From contig CM049310.1 in the NCBI GenBank assembly GCA_026874595.1, forward strand, positions 82,497,056 to 82,561,055: a DNA stretch of 64,000 nt. Direction: 5' to 3'. The stretch is from Sipunculus nudus. Taxonomy: Eukaryota > Annelida > Sipuncula > Golfingiida > Sipunculidae. Below are positions 11,756 to 23,060 of this stretch, one piece after another (position 1 is the first letter of the stretch; the number at the start of each line of letters is the position of its first letter). Both the position numbers and the translations under genes were made by a program. The notes under the pieces are model-generated. The model made no database searches. It was not told the origin of the DNA and saw nothing but the letters and a program-made list of their open reading frames with translations.

Positions 11756-12644
11756 AGAAAGTTTTTTTTATCGCGTGCGCACCAGATAATATCGCATGCC
11801 ATCGGGAAAAAAAATAACTAAAGCCGTTTTTACTTTTATTGCGTTTTTGGTCCACTTTTATTTGAATTTACTTCATTCAAAAATAAGTCAAAATAGCTCC
11901 TATTCATAAACACTAATATTACACTTTTTAACAAAAATAAGTAACAAGTAATCTGCGATTTGGAAACTCTCAGGCCCAGAGGTATTATTTACATAGTACT
12001 TACTGGGGAAAAATTTCATTTTTAAGGTAAACTTAAAATGGAGGTTATACCAAGTTATGCGGTTTATGCCAAGGGCTAAATAAAAAGGATATTGTAAATA
12101 GTATAATGACTATAATACGCAACGTAATGTACCAATATTATACATATTCTTCAGCCCTTAAGTCCGGCCGTGACATTTAACTTAGCAAATTTTGGCAAAA
12201 GCCCTTTATCTAAAATCAACCCTACAGTTGTTAAGATAGATACCATAAAATATACATTTTTTTAAACCTGGTACCGTGTTCTTTCTGATGGTCTGCTTAT
12301 TTTGAACCTTTTATTCAATACATTGTCATGTAGTATTATTCTAATCCATTAAAAGTGGATTACTGTTACAGAATTCTTAAAAATTCAAATCAGAATGTTA
12401 AAATATGAAGGAACAATTCAATATGAATATCATCATACCATACCATCGGCTTTCCTGATTAGAAATGTTGCAATAATAATTAATAACATTTACTCTGCAC
12501 AGTTCGAGTGGAGTGCACGTCTGAGACGCAGTAAAAAACGGACTCGTGTCTGGCATCATAATTTATGTATGTTATGTTCCGTTCATTTGTGTAGAGTGCT
12601 GGATTTACAGCTATATGAAGTTTTTAAAACGCAAGATTCTGAAC
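11756..12644. other. Unassigned AT-rich DNA
   Basis: No repeat family or gene recognised. Confidence 0.5.
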
Positions 12645-12693
12645 AGAAATCGGAACCAGACCCTGGCGGTGTCGGATTTCAAATCGACAGGGT
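12645..12693 (+). repeat. Short dispersed repeat R3, copy 1
   Basis: GAAAT.GGAACC then GGTGTCGGATTTC and GACAGGGT match a second copy at 13,905-13,954 in order and spacing. Both copies lie within about 110 bp upstream of a (TA)n tract, which suggests a common element end. Confidence 0.4.
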
Positions 12694-12804
12694 AATTTTT
12701 TTCCGGCGCGGCCTTTTCCTGTTTTCACGCTTAACCTTGGAGGTGATTAACCTTCCCACTCAAATGGATCAGTATTTTCTCAATATATATATATATATAG
12801 TTAC

Positions 12805-13232
12805 GGAGACAAATTGCTCAGGGGAAAACATTGGGCCGATCCGGGATTCTAACCCATGTCGGTGGCGCACAAGTCCGGCGAACTTACCGCTTCGCTAGCA
12901 AAGCAAGCTTCACTAGCGAGACAGTTTGGTCCGCTTTTATGTCACCCCGTAACAGACCCTCTCTTAAGAGCGTTCTGCTATCAGAACAAGACTAAAAATC
13001 CCAGGAGCCACACTTTTGAGAGCTTATTCCCTTGGCCACAAAGTTACCGTCAACACAGACGAGCCCCCAGTTTGCAAAGGAGACAAATTGCTCAGGGGAA
13101 AACATTGGGCAGATCCGGGATTCGAACCCTTGTGGGTGGCGCACAAGTCCGGCGAACCAACCGCTTCGCTAGCAAAGCAAGCTTCACCAGCGAGACAGTT
13201 TGGTCCGCTTTTATGTCACCCCGTAACAATTT
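12805..13232 (-). mobile_element. SINE-C dimer: two tRNA-like heads around a spacer
   Basis: Two copies of a tRNA-like unit lie 274 bp apart (AAATTGCTCA at 12,811 and 13,085). On the minus strand each reads TAGCGAAGCGGTT (A-box-like), then GGGTTCGAATCCC or its variant GGGTTAGAATCCC (B-box), then TGCCCAATGTTTTCCCCTGA. The spacer (about 12,956-13,077) is shared with the other two loci and contains the AGAGCGTTCTGCTATCAGAA segment. The outer edge is TGTTACGGGGTGACATAAAA. Pol III promoter boxes inside the unit indicate a SINE. Confidence 0.7.
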
Positions 13233-14059
13233 ATACAATTCTTTATTGATTTTACATTTTTAGATATCTAGAGCGAAGGTTTCAAATTATACACCGGGTA
13301 ATTCTGGTTGTTATAATCATATGATGCATGATTATGAACAGGTCTAAGAATAAGTAGACTCGAGTCTAGACTCGAAACCCATCTCTAATTCAAATTTGGT
13401 AGCATAAACAAGTATACATATGAACGTAATAAATAGCCAAGAACGGCATCTGTTAAAATACAATCTATACAATGTAGTCCATGTTGAAGTGCAAACAATA
13501 CGAAAAAAAATAGTTTCGTCATTGTTATCGTAAATATGCATGAGGAATTGTAAACGAGCTGCCGTGATTTGGCCTTCAATATACCGTGGAGGAAACGTTC
13601 TGAAATTATGGCCGTCGAAAGTATTGACTTCCCGGTCACCCTCTTTATCCGTCTATTACTTTGGTTCATGTACTTGCCTTTGCTTTCTGTTTTCTGACGG
13701 TACTAATGAAATTTCCAGAGAAATTCCTCATGAATTATCATTCCTTTTTTCCTTTATTATCCAGTCAGCGCAGATAATTGTTATTTCGATAACATCTGCA
13801 GCCCTGGTAACTCTCCAGTTCGATTATGTATGTTCTATTCGATTCATATATTTTTAGTACACAATTTCCAAATAAATGCAGATATTGATATATTTCACGA
13901 AGTGAAGAAATTTGAACCGGAGCGAGATGGTGTCAGATTTCAGACCGACAAGGTCGTTTTCTGCAGTGCAGTCTGTCACTGTGTGTTCTTTTCAACCCTA
14001 AAAGGAGTCTGCATACTCAATGCTTTTCTTAAATAGGTCGACTTCTCATGTTTCTAGAT

Positions 14060-14063
<4 letters not shown>
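13233..14063. other. Non-repetitive tract, possible conserved non-coding element
   Basis: 13,530-13,815 lacks repeats and open frames of note but has regulatory-looking words: GAATTATCATTCC, GATAATTGTTATTTCGATAAC. CATGAGGAATT (13,537) and AATTCCTCATG (13,723) face each other. Conservation cannot be assessed here. 13,905-13,954 is R3 copy 2. Confidence 0.3.
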
Positions 14064-14118
<55 letters not shown>

Positions 14119-14252
14119 TATATATTTATATATATATATAAATATATATATGCTTATATATATATATGTTTATATATATATATGTTTATATATATATATA
14201 TGTTTATACATATAGATATATATAGAGAGAGAGAGAGAGGGGGGAGGGGGGG
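14064..14252. repeat. Compound (TA)n / TATGTTTA / (GA)n microsatellite
   Basis: A long TA tract is interrupted by AAATA and TATGTTTA units, then AGAGAG (14,224-14,239) and a G-rich end. Confidence 0.95.
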
Positions 14253-15100
14253 CTTTACAATTATGCATCACGTAAATTTGGTCGTTAAAATCAGGTAACG
14301 GCCTCCAATAATATATATAATCATATTTTCCATCAGATATGCGGTGTTTTCTTTTGCTGATTTTCTCATCTTTTTTTACGTATATATCAAATAATAATTG
14401 ACTTTGATTATATTGACATTTTTCTAGTTCTTTAACTTGCGTTTAATAACCGGAATATGAACATGAATATGCTCATTTTCCATGGCACATGATATTTTAT
14501 AAGTAATGGTTAATTGATTAGTTATTTTAAACGTAACACACCATGACGATTCACTCGTCGCAGACAGAGTAAATCATATTTACGCGTAATACACTCACAT
14601 ATAAAAAGAAAAAAATACTACATTAATGTCTAAAGTAATTTGTTTTTATAACACGAGTTTACCTAGTTTGGCTTTCTTCGATGACGTCTTCATTATATTT
14701 AACGTCATTTTGTTTTAATTTGAGTGTTCAGAACGAGATTAAAATGAATATGTGTATGAGAAATTCAATCTCCCTGCCTACGCCGTCAATCAGTCTGCGT
14801 GTTATAAGAAGAGTGACAGATGTCTTTCGTGGGCATTTCAGTAAGCTGAATCGACTTGCGATTTCTTGCATTCTCTTTGTTTATGACTGGCAGCCAGCCA
14901 TTTAATTTACTTCAAAACTTCAGTTTTCACATTTTGCTAAACCCCCGCATTCTCAGACTGTTGATGGTCATCTTTGCGGGGGAGTAGAGAAGAAAGATTT
15001 GTTTCTCTTTTAAAAGCATTATCATTAAGTGATGCTAGTTTTAGATTATGATTCTCTTGGTATTGGCAAGATGTTTAGACAATAAATATATATATATATA

Positions 15101-15139
<39 letters not shown>

Positions 15140-16757
15140 GCAATAAAGATAGGGTTGTTTGTTTCGTCAATGGTTCCATAACAGATTCCTTCGGCCAATC
15201 ATGATTCTGCATAATTTTCTCCTAAATGAAATAGTTGCTGTACTTCCCTTTAGTTTCATTAACTTGATTTTAAATAAAATATTCATTTAAATGTAAATTT
15301 ATAATCATATTCATCATGGTTTGACAAGATGCTCATCACCAGCGTTAAGGAAAAACAGCTGCAATCTCTTTTGAATTTTCGTATGACGCGCGCATACTTT
15401 GGAAGTTGACATTTGATTCTCCGTAGAATCTGATCCAAATCATGAACTGTTCATCCCACGCTCATGGTAAAATACTGAATACTTATAAAAACAGAACGTG
15501 TCAAAAATAGACCAATAAACAAATGGACAGAGGCGATTTATTTTCATCTTGAAAATCATGATGGATAATTTGATGGCATCTTGTAAGGAAGGTGTTCAAT
15601 TTTCGTCAGCCAATCACGTGGTCCGAGATCAGTTTACAAATGGAGCTCTTTCGATTAAAAGGTTAATATAATGTACAGGTACACCTGCGGCTCAGGCCAA
15701 AAAGAAAAATGTACTACTGTGTGGTTGGCAGAATTAAAGTTACAAATATCTACCTTTTTTCTCGTATGCTCCGTCAAATCGGTAAAAGATTTTGGCGTCT
15801 GTCCTATGCAGCTAAATTAATTCCGAGACAAAATCTGAGAAAGGCTGTAAATCGCGAAATGTTCTCTCATGTCGAAAAGTGTTTTCCTTACCTGAAAAGT
15901 GACGTCTGTTTGTATGGGTTGCCTGCCCAATGTGTTCCCGTCTGACGTATCTCGGCAGAGAAATCAGTTGGTGGGCTATAATCAATGCCACTGTGAGTCG
16001 GTCTGAGAACCGAGTGCTGCAGTGTACATATATACTCGTCGTAATCGACGGTTGATGGACGTTCTGTTTTCTCGCCGAATCTGATATCAGAGACAAGATA
16101 GGACAAAAAAGGAAAAACAATGTTTATTACGTGCTGGACCCGCTGAAATATGGCCGTGAAACAGAGGCTAAAGCGAATATGTCGGCGCTGACGTTATCAG
16201 GGTTCACATTCTTTGTTTATAGCCGTTCGCGACACAGCCGAGCCGCCTTTCCCAGTCCGGGGAAGGAAAAGAATAATTGATATGGGCTGTTTTAGAAACA
16301 ATAAATTCAAAACTCACAGCTGTGATTGACGGTTATTTAATTCCAATTGGTTCTGTCTTGAAATAAAACCTGATCGTATCAGATAGGGCAGTTTCAAGCG
16401 GAACTAGAATAAATTTATGCTGCCGGCAGAATAGGTCGGGGACTGTCACAGGAAACTATAAGTCACCCTTTGGCCTGCCTTGACGTAGGTGGCATGTTAG
16501 TTTTCTAGACAGAATTGGTTTTATCAGATATATACAACTGAGAAAGGTACAGGTATTTTCCTGTTTTATTTATTGAAGCTTTCAATAAAGTAAGTATACC
16601 CTACTAAAATACACTGATATATCTTTCGACTGGATACTGTATAATGCATCTGTATAGGCATCATGCGACATTCCACTGCCGACTTCCAGCTGTAGTTGTC
16701 GTCATATTTTTTCAAAATACGCTGAGATATTAATTTGGCGATTATGAAATAATAAAA
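14253..16757. other. Mostly unique DNA, candidate conserved non-coding tracts
   Basis: No recognised gene. 14,440-14,620 and 15,350-16,480 are repeat-free and rich in regulatory-type words: GGTTAATTGATTAGTTATTT (14,507-14,526), TGATTGACGG (16,324 on), AACAATAAATTC, GCCAATCACGTGG (contains an E-box CACGTG). The two overlapping frames at 15,709-16,120 lie on opposite strands and show no domain. Confidence 0.3.
15086..15136. repeat. (TA)n microsatellite
   Basis: About 25 TA units with one C interruption. Confidence 0.95.
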
Positions 16758-17111
16758 ATAGAAATATGTATTCTCATGGGTGCAGGCCTCCGCCATGTGG
16801 GCGGTTGATAATGTGGGGTTATCTGCAAACCTTTGTTTTCATTCACTTACTGACCAATATTCCCAGGTTCTTTGTTGTATGGTTCAACAACAAGTGTTTG
16901 CAGTCACGCACGTATGCTGCCTATATTCCCATATTCAATCGGGCATATTCCAGGAAGAACTTCTTGCATCCGTGTCGTGTGCCCGATCAACACTGAAATC
17001 CAATTCTTTATTGGCCGATTCCCGAAATGCCCTGAACATTTCATGTGTGTGTGAAAAAAAACACACATAAACACACACTAACGAACGGGTATAAACGCAT
17101 ACTCCCCAGGG
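16758..17111 (-). mobile_element. R1 copy e1 (antisense, nearly full length)
   Basis: Read on the minus strand, it ends GGCGGAGGCCTGCACCC, a decayed hairpin, CATATTT, CTAT at 16,758. Its start region TATGCGTTTATACCCGTTCG lies at about 17,080-17,099. The core AATGTTCAGGGCATTTCGGG and two copies of the AAGTGAATG...AAACA box are present. It is joined head-to-head to copy e2. Confidence 0.6.
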
Positions 17112-17288
17112 AAAACATGAGAATATGATACGAATAAGTGAATGCAAACACTTGTTGGAGTACATATGCAACAATGATTCTAGAAATATGGACAAATATG
17201 TGACTAAACACACGGCTTGCGGAGTAGCTCACATTACGGACTGTCCACATAGCGGAGGCTTGCATTCCTCAGAATTCGTATTTTCTAG
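17112..17288 (+). mobile_element. R1 copy e2 (sense, 3' half)
   Basis: It starts inside the element (ATGATACGAATAAGTGAATG), continues AAACACTTGTTGGAGTAC and ends AGCGGAGGC, TTGCATTCCTCAGAATTCG, TATTTT, CTAG (17,285-17,288) followed by TTTTT. Together with e1 it makes an imperfect inverted repeat of about 530 bp whose two outer ends are both R1 3' ends. Confidence 0.6.
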
Positions 17289-17809
17289 TTTTTAAGTAGA
17301 ACAGACAGGCATTAGACTGATGTCAGAAAGATCCCTGTAAACACTTCATGTGTAATTTATTTCAGATTTCCACCCTGTGGTAGACTGAACCTAATTTCAG
17401 GCTCCCCCCCCCCCACACACACACTCTGTTCAAATTACCCCGTAGCAGAATCAACTAAATAATAAACTCTTATGCTTTAAACTCATGATATAATATTCCA
17501 ATGAAATATAGGAAAAATACAAGATTGCAAAGATGGATTCAATCTGTGAAAAATAAAGTCGCCGCAAAATGTTAATCATATTGTAAACTATTTTTGACTC
17601 GTACACTCATCACATCAAAGGGCTTGACGCATTACGTGCAAACATAAGATACACTGCGATTCATACTAATTTAGTCATTTAAAATTCATTTAAAAGAAAT
17701 TATTTAAATTTAAGTAAATAAATATACAGAAATAACAGTTTTGAAGGGGTAATCTAAAATCGATTTCACATTATCGGGGTAAATAAAGGTGTTTTATTGT
17801 GCGCAGAAG

Positions 17810-18643
17810 TGTTACATGTGTCTGTTGACATTCTGTTTCGTTTTAGGCTCAAGCCCTGGGCATTGCTATGGCGTTTAGGGACGCAGCGATCGGTGTATTC
17901 CGTACCGGTTGAACCCTAGCGTGTAAAGACACAGAGCTCGATAAGCGCTTCTGGAATGTTTAGGTCTGTTCCTGCATAACGTGTGTATTGTTCTTAGGGA
18001 TTTTCGTGAAATAGAAGTTTCTAGGCTTTGAGTGAAAAAGTTGTGTTTAGAGCCGAAGGGAGGGAAAGAGAAAAATTCCAGCGGACAAGGAAGAGTGTGG
18101 ATTAGTTTTGGGACCTTTCCGATAATTGTAGAACTTATAGATATTTTTCGAAATTTGTAACAGATTTTATACCGTCTTCAGTTTGCCTTTGGGATTATTG
18201 CCAGAACTACACTTTTGGATTACAACAGATTGATTTCGAGATAACATTGGACTTTTAGTCTCTGAGAAGATTTACGTGAACTGTTTATCTGGATTATATG
18301 TTTCAAAGGATTTGTTGAGCTGTGACAGAATTGGTATTCAGAATCAAAGCCCAGGATCCGGACACTCTTGTACTGTACACTTTATTTGTTATACTGTGTT
18401 ATTGTATTGATTTACTGTTATACTGTTTTTATAATGTATAACTGTATTGATTAAGTGAATTGTAATGTTAGGATTGCTTTAAGAATATATTATAATTCTT
18501 TGTTAACAAAAAACCACTGACCCTTTTATTCATTTCCTAGACATTTCACGCTGCTTAGTGTTACAGAATCTGATTTTTTATCTCCGTAACAAAATTTATA
18601 CTCGTCACGACTACTTGATCTGTTGTTATTAGATTTCGTAACA
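17810..18643. mobile_element. Solo-LTR-like insertion in copy A
   Basis: This roughly 834-bp block is absent from copy B at the matching place. It starts TGTTAC and ends GTAACA, the TG...CA inverted termini of LTRs, with AAG on both sides. Alternatively, the word AAAGGT on both sides (about 17,785 and 18,643) is the duplication of a slightly larger insertion. The inside has a promoter-to-polyA-like composition without coding frames. No internal retrovirus-like genes or primer site were found, so if it is an LTR it is solo. The superfamily is unknown. Confidence 0.45.
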
Positions 18644-19759
18644 AAGGTAAGAAATGTAATGATGAAACATACCCGTCCTTGACAATTCTCTATGTCCTAA
18701 TGCCCAGACTGTCTCCGAAAGAAGCAGCCGAATACCAGCACTGGTTTTAGTATTGGCCTCAGGGTGACCACGCCGCGTTTAGTATGGACGGCAGTAGAGC
18801 CCTTCCCTGTTTCATTTGGAGGCCATGTTGCAAAGAGCGTTTGGTTTATCTAAAGCCCACTATTTGGGAATTGTCCACCTGCCGGGAAAAGAGTAGGTCT
18901 GTGCTGGGAATACATATGAAGAGTGCTCTCTTCCCAAGCAGAAAGCTGCGATAAGGACGACGATTTATCCTACATCAGAAATGTCAACGTCTACAATAGG
19001 CTTTGTTAGAAAATTGCCAAGAAACACCTAACAGTTCAAGCATGTGTCCTCTGTGCTTAAGATCGTAAAATATCAGCTGTCGGTCAAAGTTTCCACTCTG
19101 ACACCGCTGCGCACTTGGATTTTGCTTTTTGAGACAGGAGAAGTTAACAGGTTTTCTTGATAACTTGTGACCCGAAACTTTTTTTTCAGAATAAATGGAT
19201 GAGTAATCCTTCATGAATGATAAAGCCAAGACCGGAAGGATTGTCAAGAGCTGTTTAAAATTTGTTTGATGTGACAGAAACCAGATCTGGGCTGTCAGTT
19301 ACATATAGTAGATAGATGATATTGTCAAGACACCTTCACATAATAAAAAAAATACCATAAAGAAAAACGTAAGCCTCACCGGGAATAAGCAACATATGGA
19401 TTTACCAGTAGGATTTCAGATACTTTCCAGAATGTCACGGACTATTAGCATATTCATATTATTGAACCTCCCCTTCGAGACGGAGGCTTATAAGAGTTGA
19501 TGAGTTTATATTCTATATTCTTATTTTTTATTAATAAAATTGTTGATGGATCTTCTAAGGTCCTCCTCACTGAGACAGCATCGATTTCCATTTTTCTTTC
19601 TTTTTTTTTTTTTTTCTTTCTTCTGTCATAATTTTCTATATTAAATATTTGGCCATAATTCATACATTCAGTAGTATTCAAAATGTTAGTCTTAAGAGAA
19701 AAATATGCACATGATATTTATTTTTGAGCTAAACCTCATTATCGGGGTCATAGGTCGTA

Positions 19760-20598
19760 GCTGTACTGCACAAGTGACATTAGAATTTCATGAACACCAC
19801 AACTTGGGCTCTGTCGGACCAAGACATTTGAGTTTCATAAACACCATAACTTCGGCTTTTTCAGATCGAGACATTAGAGTTTCAAAAACACCACCACAAC
19901 CTCGGCTCTGTCGGGCCGAGACATTTGAGTTTCACAAACACCATAACTTCGGCTTTGTCAGATCGAGACATTAGAGTTTCAAAAACACCACCTTAACCTC
20001 GGCTCTGACATAAGTGTTTTTCAAAACACCAAAACTTCGGCTCTTTCGGACGAAAACATTAGAGTTTCACAAATACCGTAACTTTGGCTCTAACACAGAG
20101 ACATCTAAGTTTAAAAAACACCACATCTTCTGCTTTATCAGACCGAGGCATTAAAAGTTTTACAAACACTACAACTTCGGCTTTGTCAGACGGGGACATT
20201 AGTGTTTTAGAAACACCACAACTTCGGCTGTAACAGCCGAGACATGCTTCACAAACACCACAACTTAGGCTTTGTCTGATCGAGACAAAAGAGTTTCAGA
20301 AACTCCACAGCAACTTCGGCTCTTTTAGACCAAGATATTAGAGTTAATAAACACAATAACTTCGGCGTAGTCTGACAGATAAAAACACTTGTTTTACAAA
20401 CACAAAAAATGTTGGCTTAGACGAAGACATCAGAGTTTCACAAAAACGACAGCTTTGGCTGTGTTAGACCTACAGACATTAACGTTTCATAACATAACAC
20501 CTTCAGCTCTGACAGATCGAGTCACTTGAGTTTTACAATCACAAAAATTGTTGCTCTTTTAGACCAAAACATGAGTGTCACAAACACCATAACTTCTA
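19760..20598 (+). repeat. 46-bp minisatellite, about 18 units
   Basis: Degenerate units run GAGTTTCACAAACACCA, CAACTTCGGCTCTGTC and AGACCGAGACATTA. Unit lengths vary around 46 bp, with many point differences. Copy B has only about three units at the equivalent place. The long frame at 19,705-19,974 is just this repeat read through. Confidence 0.85.
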
Positions 20599-20599
20599 T

Positions 20600-20934
20600 A
20601 GAGCTTCACTAGCGAGACAGTTCGGTCCGCTTTTATGTCACCCCGTAACACACCCCCTCTTAAGAGCGTTCTGCTATCAGAACAAGACTAATTATCCCAG
20701 ATGTCACACTTTGGTGAGCTTATTCCCTTGCCCACAAAGTTTACCGTCACGTTGGAAGAGCCCCCTTTTGTTACGAAGACAATTTTTTTCAGGAGAAAAC
20801 ATTGGGTCGATCCCGGATTCGAACCCACGTCGTTGGCGCACATGTCCGGCGTTCCGACCGCTACGCTAGAAAAGCAAGCTTCACAAGCGAGACGGTTCGG
20901 TCCGCTTCAATGTCACCCCATTACAATTGGTATT
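20600..20934 (-). mobile_element. SINE-C composite in copy A
   Basis: Minus-strand layout: outer edge (GGGTGACATTGAAGCGGACC), tRNA-like head (CTAGCGTAGCGGTCGG, then GGGTTCGAATCCGGG), tail, spacer, and the beginning of a second unit (period 275 bp: GCTTCACTAGCG at 20,603, GCTTCACAAGCG at 20,878). The element is missing from copy B, so it came after the duplication or was lost there. Confidence 0.7.
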
Positions 20935-21250
20935 AATCGGAAATAGGTAAACATTTTCACCTGAAAGGTCCAATTGATTTCTTTATTCCCCAATTATCTA
21001 TTTACCCGGAAATATTAACTGTCCATTCGAAAAACTTCATCATCTAATCCCTTTTCCCGTTTGGTTCTTTATGTCTTGTTTAAATCCATTATATTTCTTA
21101 GACATCCAGCCAAAAAACTAATGCTAATATAGAGAGTGATATTTCCAAACAATATCGCCTACCTGGCCACTACTTATAAAGCTGGTATTAGTCGAAGAGA
21201 GTCTAAGAGCCACAGCTGTAACCTGGTGTACATATTACCTTAAGATAATT

Positions 21251-22918
21251 AAAAATCCACTCCAGGTCTGGCAAGGGTTACGTAAAGCAAGTGGCTACCA
21301 CCAGGATAAAATAAATATAAATATTCCAGATCATAGCGCTGTTGCTGAATGAATTGTAATTTGGAGTTGATGCGATTCACTATAGAGATGAACAGGAAGA
21401 AGTAAGAAAGATCTATCTGAATGTCAAAGTACGGGTAGATTTACAGAACATGAGGTTAAAAAAGTAATGAGTCTTCAGGACAAGATGGTGTCTAAGCACA
21501 AGTGTTGAAATTCGGTGCAGATGAATTAACACCGATTCATTATCATACATTCAACAGGTCATTACTTGAGAAAACTGTGCCTGTCTTATGGAAAACATCA
21601 AAAACAGTACCTCTACCTAAAATAAGTAACCCTACTGTGCTTTATGGTTATCAGCCTGTGACTCTAACACCGGTATCTATGAAATGTTTAGAGAGGTGTG
21701 TTTTAAAATATATTTTGAACGATACTGATAAACATATGGATAATTACCAGTTTGCTTTCGGGAAGGAATGTATGACTGATGACGCTACTCTTGTGCTCCT
21801 TGACAATATATATCAACATTTAGATAATACTCATACTTATGTAAGGAATTATAGCTCAGCATTTGACACCATTCAGCCTCACTTAACGATTTATAAGTTA
21901 CAGCTGTTAACTGGTCCACATGATCTAAGTTTGTTGGTACTGGACTTTCTCACTGGTAGAAAGCAGTATGTAAACGCTGGTAAGAGCAATGCATCAGTTC
22001 CAGGGTTGAATACAGGGGCCCCGCAAGGATGCGTGCTTTTCCTGTTTCTTTTAAAAAATAATACCAATGATTTCCAGGGATCACAACAAGGATGTCTTAT
22101 TTTGAAATATACAGATGGTACCGTTTGTTGGATTAATTTCAAAGAAATCAGGATTTGTGATGAAAATAGCGTAAGGAGATTCAACAAGTAGTAACTTGGT
22201 TCAAGAATAAACATTTGTTACTAAATCCCTAAAAAAACAAAGGAGTTAATAATTGACTTTGGACAAAGACCTATCGGTCTATATCCAGATATACTGATAG
22301 AACAGAAGTAGAAATTGCATAAAAGCACAAAAATTTTTAGGGGTAGTATTAATGACAGGCTTAAATGGGATAATATTGTAAACATTATATACCGTAAAGG
22401 ACAGCAGCACTCATACTTTCGAGGAAAGCTAAAATCGTTTAATATGGATAGTGAACTACTAGGTTTTTCCATTCTGCGATGGTTCAGTGTATCACGTCGT
22501 ATGCATTTATATGCTTGTGGCGAAATGTGACCATTAAAATCAAAAAGAAAAATGAAAAGAAAAAAGTTTAGGTCTTAATTTAGAGGACTTAAATATTATT
22601 CATGAAAATAAAGTTATGAATATGATGAGAAAAGTGGAGGTAAAAGCTTGCTCCGTGATCATATTGTCTGGCAAAAATCAGGCCGAAGGCTGCAGTCTCT
22701 GAGATGCAGAACAAACAGGTAGTCAAAATTTATTTGTACCGAAGGCGATTAGATTTTTTAATGCATAGACAAATAAACAAATAATATAACTACTTCTTTT
22801 TTTATACTAACTACTATTTTTGTATTGTGTCTTTGTTTTGCATTCCGCACTAGGTCTTTTCAATTAAATCACCCGCAAAGCAAATTCCTGTATTGGTATG
22901 GTATAAATCTTGTATATT
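21251..22918 (+). mobile_element. Rex1/CR1-like LINE, 5'-truncated, inserted in copy A
   Basis: Copy B is continuous across this point (26,401-26,412), giving a natural empty site. Left flank TAAGATAATT and right flank TTGTATATT resemble a short target duplication. The element has the region upstream of the RT, the RT, the C-terminal LFVPKAIRFFN tag, and a 3' UTR of about 150 bp without a clear poly(A). Frameshifts and stops show it is dead. Confidence 0.8.
21456..22763 (+). pseudogene. Rex1/CR1-like reverse transcriptase, broken
   Basis: Reading through frameshifts, the order is: a degraded SSGQDGV (family G-x-DG-V), then an open stretch at 21,502-22,191 with PLPKIS, YGYQPVTLTPVSMKCLER (RT block RPV-LT-x-x-x-K), FAFGKE, AFDTIQPHL (first catalytic-region motif), DFLTGRKQYV, PQGCV at 22,021-22,035, and YTDG at 22,108-22,119 in place of the catalytic YADD. 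The following QQVVTWFKNKHLLLNP and NDRLKW segments are shifted in frame, and the protein end LFVPKAIRFFNA is at 22,727-22,762. The YADD-to-YTDG change removes an aspartate needed for polymerisation. The Rex1-type assignment rests on remembered family motifs. Confidence 0.8.
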
Positions 22919-23060
22919 TCCTCCAGCAAGATATTAACAGGAATTAATACAACATATTCAATCCATAACTGGCTGTTTACACACAAATTCACTCTGCCTT
23001 TTCGTGCATATTATAGAACCAAAACCTTCTCTAAGGTATTTCTAGGTATTTTAATCGGAC

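Larger units (their letters stand above)
17289..23060. repeat. Segmental duplication, copy A (with three insertions)
   Basis: It aligns in order with copy B (24,061-26,530) through long shared blocks: AGCAGAATCAACTAAAT, CATTACGTGCAAACATAAGA, CCCAGACTGTCTCCGAAAG (A 18,704 / B 24,644), AGCAGAAAGCTGCGATAAGG, TGGCCACTACTT.TAAAGCTG, CACAGCTGTAACCTGGTGT, and CTCCAGCA(A/G)GATAT after the LINE. The offset at the middle block is 5,940 bp. Both copies begin directly after an R1 3' end with AGAACAGACAGG. A is longer because of the solo-LTR-like block, SINE-C, the LINE and a longer minisatellite. No gene is recognised in the shared part. Confidence 0.85.

Noticed and set aside
12856-13263. 135-codon and 77-codon open frames
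   Set aside because: They are SINE-C read through twice; the repeated peptide KSGEPTASLAKQAS-type segment is a SINE artefact.
19760-20598. CRISPR-like array of regularly spaced repeats
   Set aside because: Units are contiguous, degenerate and without unique spacers, in a eukaryotic context; it is a minisatellite.
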